A program made the position numbers and the translations under genes. From Photorhabdus asymbiotica (lineage in GTDB: Bacteria; Pseudomonadota; Gammaproteobacteria; Enterobacterales; Enterobacteriaceae), in assembly GCF_003634575.1 (NCBI RefSeq), contig NZ_RBLJ01000003.1, forward strand, positions 558,001-622,000: a DNA stretch of 64,000 nt, read 5' to 3'. Shown in pieces: positions 34,580 to 44,000 of this stretch; the first letter of the stretch is position 1; every line of letters begins with the position of its first letter. The notes under the pieces were generated by a model that saw only the letters and a program-made list of their open reading frames with translations, had not been told where the DNA came from and did no database searches.

Positions 34580-35373
34580 TTCAATTTCCTACCCATAGCC
34601 TTGTCTGTTTTGGCTTGATTGATAGTTCCATCAAGGTTAACAACAACCTTAAAGTTCCCTCTTTTATCAAAGATCTCCAAGTGATTCTTATGATCGCCAT
34701 CCAAATAAAATTGATCACCCTTTTTGATGTGAGTTCCAATATCACTTGAAGCTTGATAAATACTCTGACCATCATACATTTTACTGGTTTTTTGTGAGTT
34801 AGATTTCGCTTGACTCCCAAAACCCGTCTGCCTGAAAAACTCTCCCATATTCCCAACAGCACCCTGATTTGGCTGATATTTCTCTTTACCTCCCTTTGCG
34901 CCAACCTTACCAACTCCCCCTGCCACTCCCGCAGACGCAGCAATTCCCGTCTGCCCCATAATCTTCACGATTTCCTGGGTGGTTTCTTCTGAGCCGCCGG
35001 TGACTTGGGCACGATGGAGAACCAAATTCCGTGATGCATCAATATTCGACATCGCACCCCGTAAATCAGCCCATTCCCGCACTTCTGCCGGCGTGAGGGA
35101 ATCCAGCCCCTGCATTCTGGCTTTTTCCTGAATTTCACTCATCCGGGCACTGTAATCACCCTGTAATGCCCGCAATTCTTTGGCAACCGCAACGCACTGG
35201 TCAGCCCCTGAACACGTTGCTATCCGCGCCTGAACTTGGTCATATTCCTGCCGATATTTATCCCTGACTGTCGTACGGCAACTGCTATCTCCCTGACAGT
35301 TGACCAGTTCTTCGCTCCTTGAGCGATTCTGGTCAACGCTTAAGTGGTTATTATCGACAGCAACGCATTCCAT
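34576..35373 (-). CDS. Orphan CdiA-CT toxin cassette (D-x-x-H-K-x-H type tip)
   Basis: About 265 codons. After 'MECVAVDNNHLSVDQNRSR' comes a ~150-residue pretoxin block ('NCQGDSSCRTTV', Cys pairs, 'LTPAEVREWADLRG'), nearly identical to that of the cassette at 37798. The tip proper (about the last 80 residues) contains 'KKGDQFYLDGDHKNHLEIFD' and 'VVNLDGTINQAKTD'. The D-x-x-H-K-x-H-x-E pattern recurs in the Rhs tip near 4.3 kb and loosely recalls the Asp/His/Glu active site of colicin-E3-type RNases; nuclease activity is inference. It has no CdiA secretion part or clear ribosome binding site, so it is a silent cassette that could be recombined onto cdiA. Confidence 0.75.
   Translation of the reverse strand: MECVAVDNNHLSVDQNRSRSEELVNCQGDSSCRTTVRDKYRQEYDQVQARIATCSGADQCVAVAKELRALQGDYSARMSEIQEKARMQGLDSLTPAEVREWADLRGAMSNIDASRNLVLHRAQVTGGSEETTQEIVKIMGQTGIAASAGVAGGVGKVGAKGGKEKYQPNQGAVGNMGEFFRQTGFGSQAKSNSQKTSKMYDGQSIYQASSDIGTHIKKGDQFYLDGDHKNHLEIFDKRGNFKVVVNLDGTINQAKTDKAMGRKLK
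34922..35358. repeat. 437-bp direct repeat, copy 1 (pretoxin block)
   Basis: Nearly identical to 37362-37798, with only scattered single-base differences. It encodes the pretoxin domain and ends at the VDNN junction. Confidence 0.9.
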
Positions 35374-35501
35374 TGCGAAGTTGACCGCCGAACACCGATT
35401 TTCCCAATGTACTCAGTCAGTTACAACCTGTTTTCCTGTGTGGTTTAATACCCGGTATCATAATGCCCCGACGCGATTTTTGAGCCTGATAAGCTATTTT
35501 G
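35347..35501. repeat. Copy 2 of the ~155-bp repeat in front of orphan CDI cassettes
   Basis: Partner at 33974-34129. It lies just upstream of the cassette starting at 35373 and contains the start of that cassette. Confidence 0.7.
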
Positions 35502-35527
35502 CTTTGATACTGTTAAAAGGCTGCGAA

Positions 35528-36070
35528 TTAAATGGTTGAATAATATTCAAATACTTTTGAAATTATTTCATTAACTTCACTCTTATAAAGAATAGCCTCT
35601 CTGATATCAGGATTAGCGATCGTTTCCCAAAAACCATTCCCATGTTCGTCTTGTTTTAATTCACTATACTTAGCGCCGAGTATCCTAACCATATCATCAT
35701 GAGAAACAGCAAAAACAATAAAACCAGCATCATTAATATTTTCTGTTGACGCTTGATATTGGTAAGATTGCTCAAAATTTTCAGGCTCATCTTGTCCTAT
35801 CAACTCTGGAGAAATCATTCCTAACATAAAACTAAAAGCATCTTTAGTTCCTTTTTCAAACAACACTTTATTTTCCTGAAAAGAAAATAAAGCATTAGTA
35901 TTGTCTTTCAACGAAAGGACATCTACCCAAAGGGTAGATGTCCTTATTTCCTCAGGGAAGAAATAACCATCAATACAAAAATGGAAAAGTCCATTTTTAT
36001 AAGTATCATCACTCCATTCTGGAAGATGTTGTATTAACACTGCAAAACGATATGGATCACCAAAAATCAT
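35528..36070 (-). CDS. Imm42-type immunity protein
   Basis: 180 residues from the ATG at 36070, which has GGAG six bases upstream; an ATG at 36082 is less well placed. 'MIFGDPYRFAVLIQHLPEWS', then 'GLFHFCIDGYFFPEEI' recall the Imm42 family of immunity proteins in polymorphic toxin systems. It is a distant paralogue of the protein at 36480 ('MIYGLPDEFAVTYEV', 'YGIFNFVIDDVIVP'), and their toxins are paralogous too, so toxin and immunity have diverged in parallel. It follows the toxin fragment at 36073 with essentially no gap. Confidence 0.75.
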   Translation of the reverse strand: MIFGDPYRFAVLIQHLPEWSDDTYKNGLFHFCIDGYFFPEEIRTSTLWVDVLSLKDNTNALFSFQENKVLFEKGTKDAFSFMLGMISPELIGQDEPENFEQSYQYQASTENINDAGFIVFAVSHDDMVRILGAKYSELKQDEHGNGFWETIANPDIREAILYKSEVNEIISKVFEYYSTI

Positions 36071-36072
36071 TT

Positions 36073-36336
36073 TTATCTCCATTTTCCAGACAAACCAAGT
36101 TGTTTTTTGACTTCATTAGGAATGTCATTTTTATTCAATGGATTTTTTACATCACCAGTACTTCCATTCCAGTGATATTCCCCATTGGTCCCGTCGAACC
36201 GATGAATATTACCTTTTTCATCCTTAGCGAATCTAACTTCTTTATTACCATAATTCTTGGAACTTGGAATTGAGTTTTCAAAAAGTTTCAATGAGTCTTT
36301 TGGTTCTATTCCTGCATTACGGAGATTTCCATTCAT
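36073..36336 (-). CDS. Orphan toxin tip fragment (GIEP...HWSGSTGD family)
   Basis: 87 codons encoding only a toxin tip, without VENN motif or pretoxin: 'AGIEPKDSLKLFENSIPS', 'DEKGNIHRFDG', 'YHWNGSTGDVKNPL'. The same landmarks end the cassette at 36983 ('AGIEPQNSFNLFEKSIP', 'DEKGNIHRF', 'FHWSGSTGDGKN'). It is probably a tip displaced when another cassette was inserted. I see no ribosome binding site; the Imm42-type gene that follows is intact. The toxic activity of this family is not known to me. Confidence 0.7.
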   Translation of the reverse strand: MNGNLRNAGIEPKDSLKLFENSIPSSKNYGNKEVRFAKDEKGNIHRFDGTNGEYHWNGSTGDVKNPLNKNDIPNEVKKQLGLSGKWR

Positions 36337-36479
36337 GAAAATACTCAGTAATCATTGCACAGAACATCTTGGAGTTTTAGCCGTGTCTGAAAGGACTGAA
36401 CATTGAGCTATTTAACTCCCGTGTATTATTAACTGGATTAAGTACTATCCCGGCTTGTTAAAACCGGGATTTATCTGTA

Positions 36480-36986
36480 TTAGATGTTTTTAAATCTTGG
36501 TAGTTGTTCTATAACATTTTTGACTGTATTTTTCTTCAAACGCTTTATCTCTACAGTTAATCCTCTATCACAGGTATAAATAATAAACTCATCCTCACTA
36601 TTACTTGTAATATAGTAAAAAATATAGAATCCAACATCTGTAAATTCTACAGGAGTTAAATCTATTCCTTGTTGTTCCATCTCTGGAAACTCTAGACCAT
36701 CATCATCATCTGTATCCAAAAGGATATGATGTGAATGAGCAATAAACTCCATAATTTCTTTATTCTTACTCAACAATGACGTATCAATTTTCTTGCATAA
36801 TGGAAATTCCATCAAGCTGTCTTTCAGATGGTTTATCACCATATGAAGTGTGTAGTTTGAACCGATGGCAGGAACAATCACGTCATCTATGACAAAATTA
36901 AATATTCCATATTGCCAATATTCATCTTCTGATGATTCACAAACTTCATAAGTAACCGCAAATTCATCAGGAAGTCCATAAATCAT
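36480..36986 (-). CDS. Immunity protein, paralogue of the Imm42-type protein
   Basis: 168 acidic residues. The start ATG overlaps the toxin stop codon by four bases (ATGA). Its opening 'MIYGLPDEFAVTYEV' aligns with the Imm42-type protein at 35528. An Asp-rich 'LLDTDDDDGLEF' patch in the middle could mimic nucleic acid, as some nuclease-inhibiting immunity proteins do. It should protect against the tip of the cassette just upstream. Downstream lies an inverted repeat ATCCCGG / CCGGGAT (36447-36470), perhaps a terminator. Confidence 0.75.
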   Translation of the reverse strand: MIYGLPDEFAVTYEVCESSEDEYWQYGIFNFVIDDVIVPAIGSNYTLHMVINHLKDSLMEFPLCKKIDTSLLSKNKEIMEFIAHSHHILLDTDDDDGLEFPEMEQQGIDLTPVEFTDVGFYIFYYITSNSEDEFIIYTCDRGLTVEIKRLKKNTVKNVIEQLPRFKNI

Positions 36987-37798
36987 TTTTTACCTCCTAG
37001 TTGCTTTATTTCACTATTAAATTTCCGAAGCTCATTATGGCCAAGAGCATTTTTACCATCACCAGTGCTCCCACTCCAATGGAATGAACCTGAACCATCT
37101 TTCCTCTCATTAAAAAATCTATGAATATTGCCTTTTTCGTCTATCGCTAATCTAACTTTAGGATCTTTTGTTGGTATTGATTTTTCAAATAAATTGAAAG
37201 AATTTTGCGGTTCAATACCAGCACTTAGTCTATTTCCATCTCCTCCCAAAGTATGCTTAGGGTTTGATTTATAAACTAACCCATTATTCGCTGTCACTGG
37301 ATTAGGTACTGGTATAGCACCTCCTTTTACCCCTTTCGTTCCAGCCTTACCGATCCCTCCGGCCACTCCCGCAGACGCAGCAATTCCCGTCTGCCCCATA
37401 ATCTTCACGATTTCCTGGGTAGTTTCTTCTGAGCCGCCGGTGACTTGGGCACGATGGAGCACCAAATTCCGGGAGGCGTCAATATTCGACATCGCACCCC
37501 GTAAATCAGCCCATTCCCGCACTTCTGCTGGCGTGAGGGAATCCAGTCCCTGCATTCTGGCTTTTTCCTGAATTTCACTCATCCGGGCACTGTAATCACC
37601 CTGTAATGCCCGCAATTCTTTGGCAACCGCAACGCACTGGTCAGCCCCTGAACAAGTTGCTATCCGCGCCTGAACCTGATCATATTCCTGCCGATATTTA
37701 TCCCTGACTGTCGTACGACAACTACTATCTCCCTGACAATTGACCAGTTCCTCGCTCCTTGAGCGATTCTGGTCAACGCTTAAGTGATTATTGTCCAC
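36983..37798 (-). CDS. Orphan CdiA-CT toxin cassette (GIEP...HWSGSTGD tip)
   Basis: 271 codons starting at a GTG within the VDNN junction ('VVDNNHLSVDQNRSRS'). Residues 5-155 are the pretoxin block shared with the cassette at 34576. The tip, about the last 85 residues, contains 'AGIEPQNSFNLFEKSIP', 'DEKGNIHRF' and 'FHWSGSTGDGKNALG'. It begins 15 bases beyond the strong terminator of the cdiA-cdiI unit, with a stop codon just upstream and no ribosome binding site, so it is probably not translated unless recombined. The immunity gene overlaps its stop by four bases. Confidence 0.75.
   Translation of the reverse strand: MDNNHLSVDQNRSRSEELVNCQGDSSCRTTVRDKYRQEYDQVQARIATCSGADQCVAVAKELRALQGDYSARMSEIQEKARMQGLDSLTPAEVREWADLRGAMSNIDASRNLVLHRAQVTGGSEETTQEIVKIMGQTGIAASAGVAGGIGKAGTKGVKGGAIPVPNPVTANNGLVYKSNPKHTLGGDGNRLSAGIEPQNSFNLFEKSIPTKDPKVRLAIDEKGNIHRFFNERKDGSGSFHWSGSTGDGKNALGHNELRKFNSEIKQLGGKK
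37362..37798. repeat. 437-bp direct repeat, copy 2 (pretoxin block)
   Basis: Partner at 34922-35358. Together they could mediate deletion or exchange of the 2.4 kb between them, which holds one full cassette tip, one tip fragment and two immunity genes. Confidence 0.9.
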
Positions 37799-37812
37799 AA
37801 CAAGCTAACAGA

Positions 37813-37842
37813 GGAAAAAATCCCAGCTCAGTGGCTGGGATT
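37813..37842 (-). terminator. Rho-independent terminator of cdiA-cdiI
   Basis: On the minus strand: 9-bp stem AATCCCAGC / GCTGGGATT with a 6-base loop, followed directly by TTTTTT. It lies five bases after the candidate cdiI stop, and just before the first orphan cassette. Confidence 0.9.
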
Positions 37843-37846
37843 TTGG

Positions 37847-38074
37847 TCACTCAGATAATGGTTCCAAACTAAGCAGGTGAGCTTTTGCCTTTTCTACAAT
37901 GTGCAGAAATTCATCATATCTGAACTCTAAAATATTATTATCAGGATAAATAATAATATTCACTGATTTTTTGTCCTCAGATAATGATATTTCCCCCCAC
38001 TGGACCCTATTGAAAGATAGTTCAGCATAAAGATCATCTCGGTCAGCAGAACTACCTACACTATATTCCAACAT
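37847..38074 (-). CDS. cdiI: Candidate CdiI immunity protein
   Basis: 75 residues, acidic, with alternating beta-like segments ('YAELSFNRVQWGEISLS', 'SVNIIIYPDNNILEF') and a C-terminal helix. I use ATG 38074 because GAGAGG lies six bases upstream; a first ATG at 38092 overlaps the cdiA stop as ATGA. Position right after cdiA and before the shared terminator identifies it as the cognate inhibitor of the CdiA tip. The symbol rests on position; the family has no name known to me. Confidence 0.75.
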   Translation of the reverse strand: MLEYSVGSSADRDDLYAELSFNRVQWGEISLSEDKKSVNIIIYPDNNILEFRYDEFLHIVEKAKAHLLSLEPLSE

Positions 38075-38088
38075 ATTTTTCCTCTCTA

Positions 38089-41000
38089 TCATTTACTGGA
38101 TGGCTCACGGAATCCAATCAATCTTGTACCATCAGCATTAAATCGCAACGCACGTCCATCAGGAGCAGTTGCTTCAACTACAGTAATCCTCTGTTTATTT
38201 TCAAAAACAATCCTAGATTCTATTTTGGTATTTGGATTACTTAGTATTTCACTAACTATAGTTTGAGCTTCCTGATTTAAGACAGATGCTTTCTGGCTAG
38301 AATATGAATACACAGAACCTTCCCTTCCTCCGTGCTTTTGTAATGCACGTCCAGCATCCGTCAAGCCATTACGGTTAGGGGCTGAAGCAGCTTGATTAAG
38401 ATTGTCCTTAGATGGAAGCGCACTATTATTACGTGCATTTTCCTCATCTCGCGGCTCCCAACCATCTGGTGATCCAGAACCGACTCCTCCATACTTTGTC
38501 TTTTCTTCATTCGTCAGGCTCTTCCCTACATTTGGTTGATTTTCACCATCCACATAATCTGAAGAACATACCCGTCCAAATGAACACTCTGTAGCTTTAT
38601 CTAGCGTTTCTCCTATCTCCTTTAACTTTTTGTCCAAAGCTGAAGCTATCGTCTGATTGGCTTCGTTCACGGCTTCACCCGTGTTTGAACTCGCTATCGG
38701 TGGCGGTGGCATGGGTACAGCTAGAGCATTATTGTCAGTTGCGTTCTTCCCAGCCTGCGCCCCAGTGAGCACACTAGCCGTAGAATCACCGGCAATGCCG
38801 CCGGCCAGTCCCGCTGCCAGGGTGGAGAGGGTACTGATGGTCTGTTTCTGCTCCTCCGTTAACTCGCTGACTTTAGCCGCGTCGCCGTAAAGCTGCTTTA
38901 TCAGCACCTGAGCCGCCAGTTCGCCCGACGCGGCCCCGGCTGCTCCCGCCAACGCGTTGTTACCACTGACTTCCGCTGCTACCGCCCCTAAAATCGCATG
39001 GGCCAGCGTGTTGGTGGCGATATCCACCTGATGGGTTTGCGGGTCGGTGGTCAGCTCTTTTATCACGCCCGCCAAATAAGGCGAAGCACCGCCGGCCAGT
39101 GCTTGCCCCAGATTATTTCCGGCCAGTCCCTGAATCGCTGCCGTGGCCGCCTGTAAGGCTTTCTGGTATGGGCCACCGGTGCCAAAACCGGAGTCATTCA
39201 ACGCCTGCGTGTAAGCGGTGTCATAAACTTGCTTATTGATATCCGCTGGCGAGGGGGCTTTATTACCTGCGTTGATCAACTTTTCTCTGGCATCGGCTTT
39301 ATCCTGTTCACTGATATGATTGAGTTTCGCTTTCGCCGCCTTAGTGGCGATAATTTTCCCTTCCGTGCCGGCTATCTCGGTCATCTGGGCGCTGAGTTCG
39401 CCCATCAGTTGCGCCTGTTTCAGCCGTTGTTGCGCTTTCTCCTTATCAAATATCGGCCTCAGGACATTGGCCGCATTATCGGTATCACGGCTTAAGTTCG
39501 CGATATCCTGCGTCTGGTGGTCCTTATCCCGAATAATCAGGGTGCCGTCACTGACCGCTGCGTGCGTGGTACTGCGGTCATGGCCCTGATTATTTGAGCC
39601 GGTCAGCGCATTGACCGCCAGATTATTCAGCACCTGACCGGTGGTTGGCTGACCAAGGCTGACGCCGGCACTTTGCTGCTCAACGCTAAAGTCTGCTTTA
39701 TTTTGAATATCTTTAAAGCCCAGTGTCCCGGTGTTGAGGGTGTTTTTCGCGTTGTCGGCCTGACTCGCTATCACGGCCCCGTCCAGTTGGGTGTGGTCCC
39801 CCACATTAACCTGATAGCCGCCTTTACCGGCAAACAGCCCGGTCTGCTCCTGCACCGAATCGTAATTGCTGTGCAGTTTGCTGCGGCTGGCATTGAGGCT
39901 CAGGGTACCGTCCGGCTGTGGCCCCACTGTCGTACTGACCCCGGCCCGGGCGTTGTGTTGCTGGCTGTCATAGCGCTGGCTGTCCTGCTCGCTGCTGAGT
40001 GTCAGATGGCGTTTTACCTCGGCGGTCATCTGTTCGCCGCTGACCTGAGCCCCTTGCAGGGTGGTATCCCGGCCACTGTTTAAGGTGACGGCCTGTCCCG
40101 CCGCTAAGGTGGTGTTATTGTGGCTGACACCGTGACCGGTTTCATGGCCGTTGCCCCGACTGACATTGGCCGACACCGAAAAGCCAGTGCCGCCCGGGCC
40201 GGCGGTGACGCCCATGCCCATTGCGCTGCCGTGACTGCGGCTCTTGCCGGTGGTCTGTTCGGTGTTCTGGCTGGACGAGAGCGCAATATCCCGACTGGCA
40301 TTGAGTTGTAGGTCTTTGCCCGCCTGTAACTGGCTGCCCTGAATGCGGATATCGCCGTTCGGACCGGATGCCCCTTTATCGTCACCGTGCGCCGTTATCG
40401 TGAGGTTATCCCCGGCGGTCAGGTGGCTGCCCTGTTGGGTAGTCTGCTGGTGCTGCTGTTCTGAACGGGAAGACTGACGACCGTAGGACAGGCTCACCCC
40501 GGCCAGGGTGTTATTGCCTTTATCACTGCCCTGGGCTTCGGCCAGCCGGGCAGCCTGTGTCGCCTGTACCCCACTGAGGGCGGCCTGAGTGTGTTGCAGG
40601 GCTTTGAGGCGCGGGTCTTCGGTTTGCTGCGCGGCCCGGGCCGTCTGCACCGCACTGTTGAGGGCGCCGCCTGCCGTGCCACTCAGCGCCACCGTTAGGC
40701 CACTTTGTTTCTGTTCGGTTTTGGTCAGGGTAGTGTGATGGTTTGCCGCACTGGTGATATTCACGTTCTGGCCGGTCAGGGTGATGTCCTTGCTGGCCAC
40801 CAGGTCACTGCCGTGAAGGTTGAGCTGGGTACCGGCATTGAGGGTGACATGGCCCTGGCTGCTGCCCACGGTGCTGCCTTTATTCCGCTGGCTGTCGCTG
40901 TCCGTGGTGACTTTCTGGCTGGCCTGGCCTAATGTGAAACCAATACCGCCCGTGCCCATCAAGCCCGATTTTTTCTCCTGCCGCAAATGGGTTTCACCGT

Positions 41001-44000
41001 GAGATTCTGCGGCGGTGGTGACGGTCAGCTGATGACCGGCGTTCAGGCGGACATCCTGTGTGCCCGCCACATTGCTGCCGCGGATATGCAGGTCTTTACC
41101 GGCCTGTAAAGTCACTTTATCGCCGCTGAAGGTGGTACTGAGCGCCTGCCGGTCATGCACTTCGTCGTGGGTTTCCACGGACGAGGTTGACAGCCAGCCT
41201 TTGCTGGTTTGCTTACTGTGCTCCACTAAGTCGGATGAGGCGGTACCGGTTGTCAATGTCAGGTTATTTCCGGCCTGCGCCGTCAATTGTTGACCGGCAT
41301 TGACGTGGGCGGCGGTAGCGGTCAAATCCTGCCCGGCTTGCAGGGTCACCTCACCGGCGCCGGTTATCTGGCTGCCGATATCCTGTTGTTGGGTCAGATG
41401 GCGATAGTTATCTTTCCCCCAGTCGCCCTGTTCTGTACGGTGCGTGCTTAGGGTGTCCAGCGTCAGGTTATGGCCGGCGGTTATCTCGGTGTGGCTGGCT
41501 TTTCCGGTATTTTTTACCTCACTGGCGGTTATCTGAACGTTGTTTATCGCATTGAGCGACAGGGTGCCCTGGTCGTTCTGCACATAAATCCCCGCCGGAC
41601 GGTCCAACCCGCGGTTAGTCTCATCCCCGCGCACAGTTGATGCACTGGTGATATCGCGACCTTTCAACGTTACCCGGTCATCTCCCTGAATCTGGCCGCC
41701 CCGGTTGGTGAGCGTCTGTTGGGCCGTCACATCCACTTTACCGCCGCGAATAAAGCCGCTGTTGGTCAGGTTGTTGGCCGTCAATTGGGTAACGTCACGC
41801 CCGCTAATCGTGCCGCTGTTGGTGATATCGCCCTGACTGTTGAGCGCCACGGTATTACCGGCCAGTAAAGCGCCGTCTCCGCTCAGGTCGCCGGGTCTCA
41901 CCCGGGCGTAAACCTGGGGCACCGTCACCACCTGCGTGCTGCCGTCCGGCAGAGTCACCGTCTGGTTGGTCAGCCAGATAATGTCGGCGGTCAGCAGCGC
42001 CATCTGGGCCGGACTCAGGGCAATGCCGGGGGTGAGTTGTTGTTCCTTACCGAAAGCCACTCCGGCATCCATCAGCGCCTTAAACTGCGCTTCATCGTTA
42101 TGGTAACCGGGCAGGTAGCGCTGGCCGGTCAGCTGGGTAATCTGCTCCCGCACCAGTCGCTGTTCATAGAACCCATCGCCCAGGCGTTTGTGCACCAGCG
42201 CCGGGTCGTGCGTTAACTGTTGCCGCATATAATCCGAGCCCAGCCACTGTTTATACTGGGTAAATTTCGGGTCGGTCTCGACCAGATAGTGGCTGTCACT
42301 GGCCGGTTGCACCGTATACAGGCTGTTATCCGGCAGGCGGGTATTGGGGGTCACGACACGTATCACCGGGTCGATGGGTTGCCCTTTCACCGTTTCCGGG
42401 GGCAAACTCAGTTCAAACGGTTGACCAGGTGGCAAGACCCGCGGCTGGTCGTTTATCCCGCTCACCGGTTTCACCGCCGTGGGAGCCGCGTGAATTTGGC
42501 CGGTCTGTCGGTCCGTAATCGTGATATCGGTGTTCTGTGGACGGGCATGGTCCTGCCAGGCCAGCGTTTTCAGGTCAATCGTTTCTACCACCGGCGCAGG
42601 GTTATAACCACTGCGACTTTTTCCCTGCGAAGTTTTGGTGCCGCCGATGCCGAGTTTGTTCCGTTTTTTCTTGGCGTACCAGTGGGTCTGGCTGCCGGTC
42701 TCGGTGGTGATACGTTCGCCCTGCGTGGCGAGATTGTGCAGTTCGCCAATCGTGCCCGTCAGCGCGCCACCGGCAATAATTTGGCTGTCGTGGTTAGTCA
42801 CGTTTGCACTGTTAAGGGTGAGATGGCCGCCGGCCAGAATTTTACCCGGGTCGCTGTGTTTGACCTGCGTTTCCGTCACGGTACGGGTGTACTGATACTC
42901 ATAGAAGTTATCGCTGCGGCTGCCGTCCGGCATCCGGGCGGTATGCACGCCGTATTTGTCCCGCCGGGCGGTGTCTACCTGCGCCCAGTCATAGCGGGCA
43001 GTCTGGCCGCTGAGCGCCGCATCGTGATGCCGGGCGTGTTCGGTTTCGGCGACCTGAGTCACCAGCCCGGCGTTGGTGTTGTGGAGCTGGTTCGCATCAA
43101 TCGTCAGATTACCGCCGGCTTCGAGGGTGGCGGCGTGGTTAGTGAGTTCACGCGCCTGACCGGTGGCGGATAAGGTGTTATCCAGCTGGCCGCCGATATG
43201 CGTCTCGCCCACACTGTAAATTTGCGCATGATGCTGGTTGTTCAGGGTGTCAGTGCCGATAGCCAGCCGGTCACGGGCGGCAATCACCGCCGCGTTGCCG
43301 GCGTGCGCGGTGTTATTGAGCGTCCCCGTCTGGAGGGCGAGATGGTCCCCGTAAATCCGTCCGGTGCCGGTGTTGGTCAACGTGTGAGCTGTAAGATGGG
43401 TCAGGTTGCCGTCAATCAGTCCGGTATTGGTCAGCGTATCGTGGACCTTGATTTGCGTTTGTTCGGCGCTGATTTCACCGGTGGCGCTGTTAGTAAGATT
43501 TTGCGCCCCAAGATGCAGCGCCTGACCGGCTTTTATCGGGCGGTCATTGAGGAGATTGCCGGTGGTTTTCAGGGTCAGATTGCCATTGGCCGCCGTGTTG
43601 CCGGTATGGTGAAAATCCTCGGTTAAGGTCACCGCCATATCGCCCTGCGATAACAGTTGGCCGTCACCGCTGAGCGTATTAGCCTGAATATCGACCTGTT
43701 TCCCGGCAATCAAGGTGCCTTGTGGGTTGTTAATCCTCAGAGGCGGTTGCTGAGCCTCGCGGTTGATAGTGAGCTGTTTGCCTGCGGAGACCAGCCCCTG
43801 AGTATTATTCAAGGTCTGGCTGATATTCGCTTGCAGGTGGTCGGCTGCCCGTAAAGTGCCCTGACTGTTGTCCGCCTGTTGGGTGCTAACCGTTAGGTTT
43901 TGGGCTTCCAGTCCTTTATCCGTCTGCGCCGTGTCGCGATTAATCAGGTGAGCGGTGCTCAAGGTCAATTGCGCACCGCCACGAATCAGGCCGCCGGTGT

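Noticed and set aside
36447-36470. Inverted repeat ATCCCGG / CCGGGAT as a firm terminator
   Set aside because: No T-run on the relevant strand; kept only as a possibility in the immunity gene entry.
42220-43173. 317-codon frame antisense to cdiA
   Set aside because: It lies wholly within the GC-rich haemagglutinin repeats of cdiA, where antisense frames stay open by composition. Repetitive and without a family.
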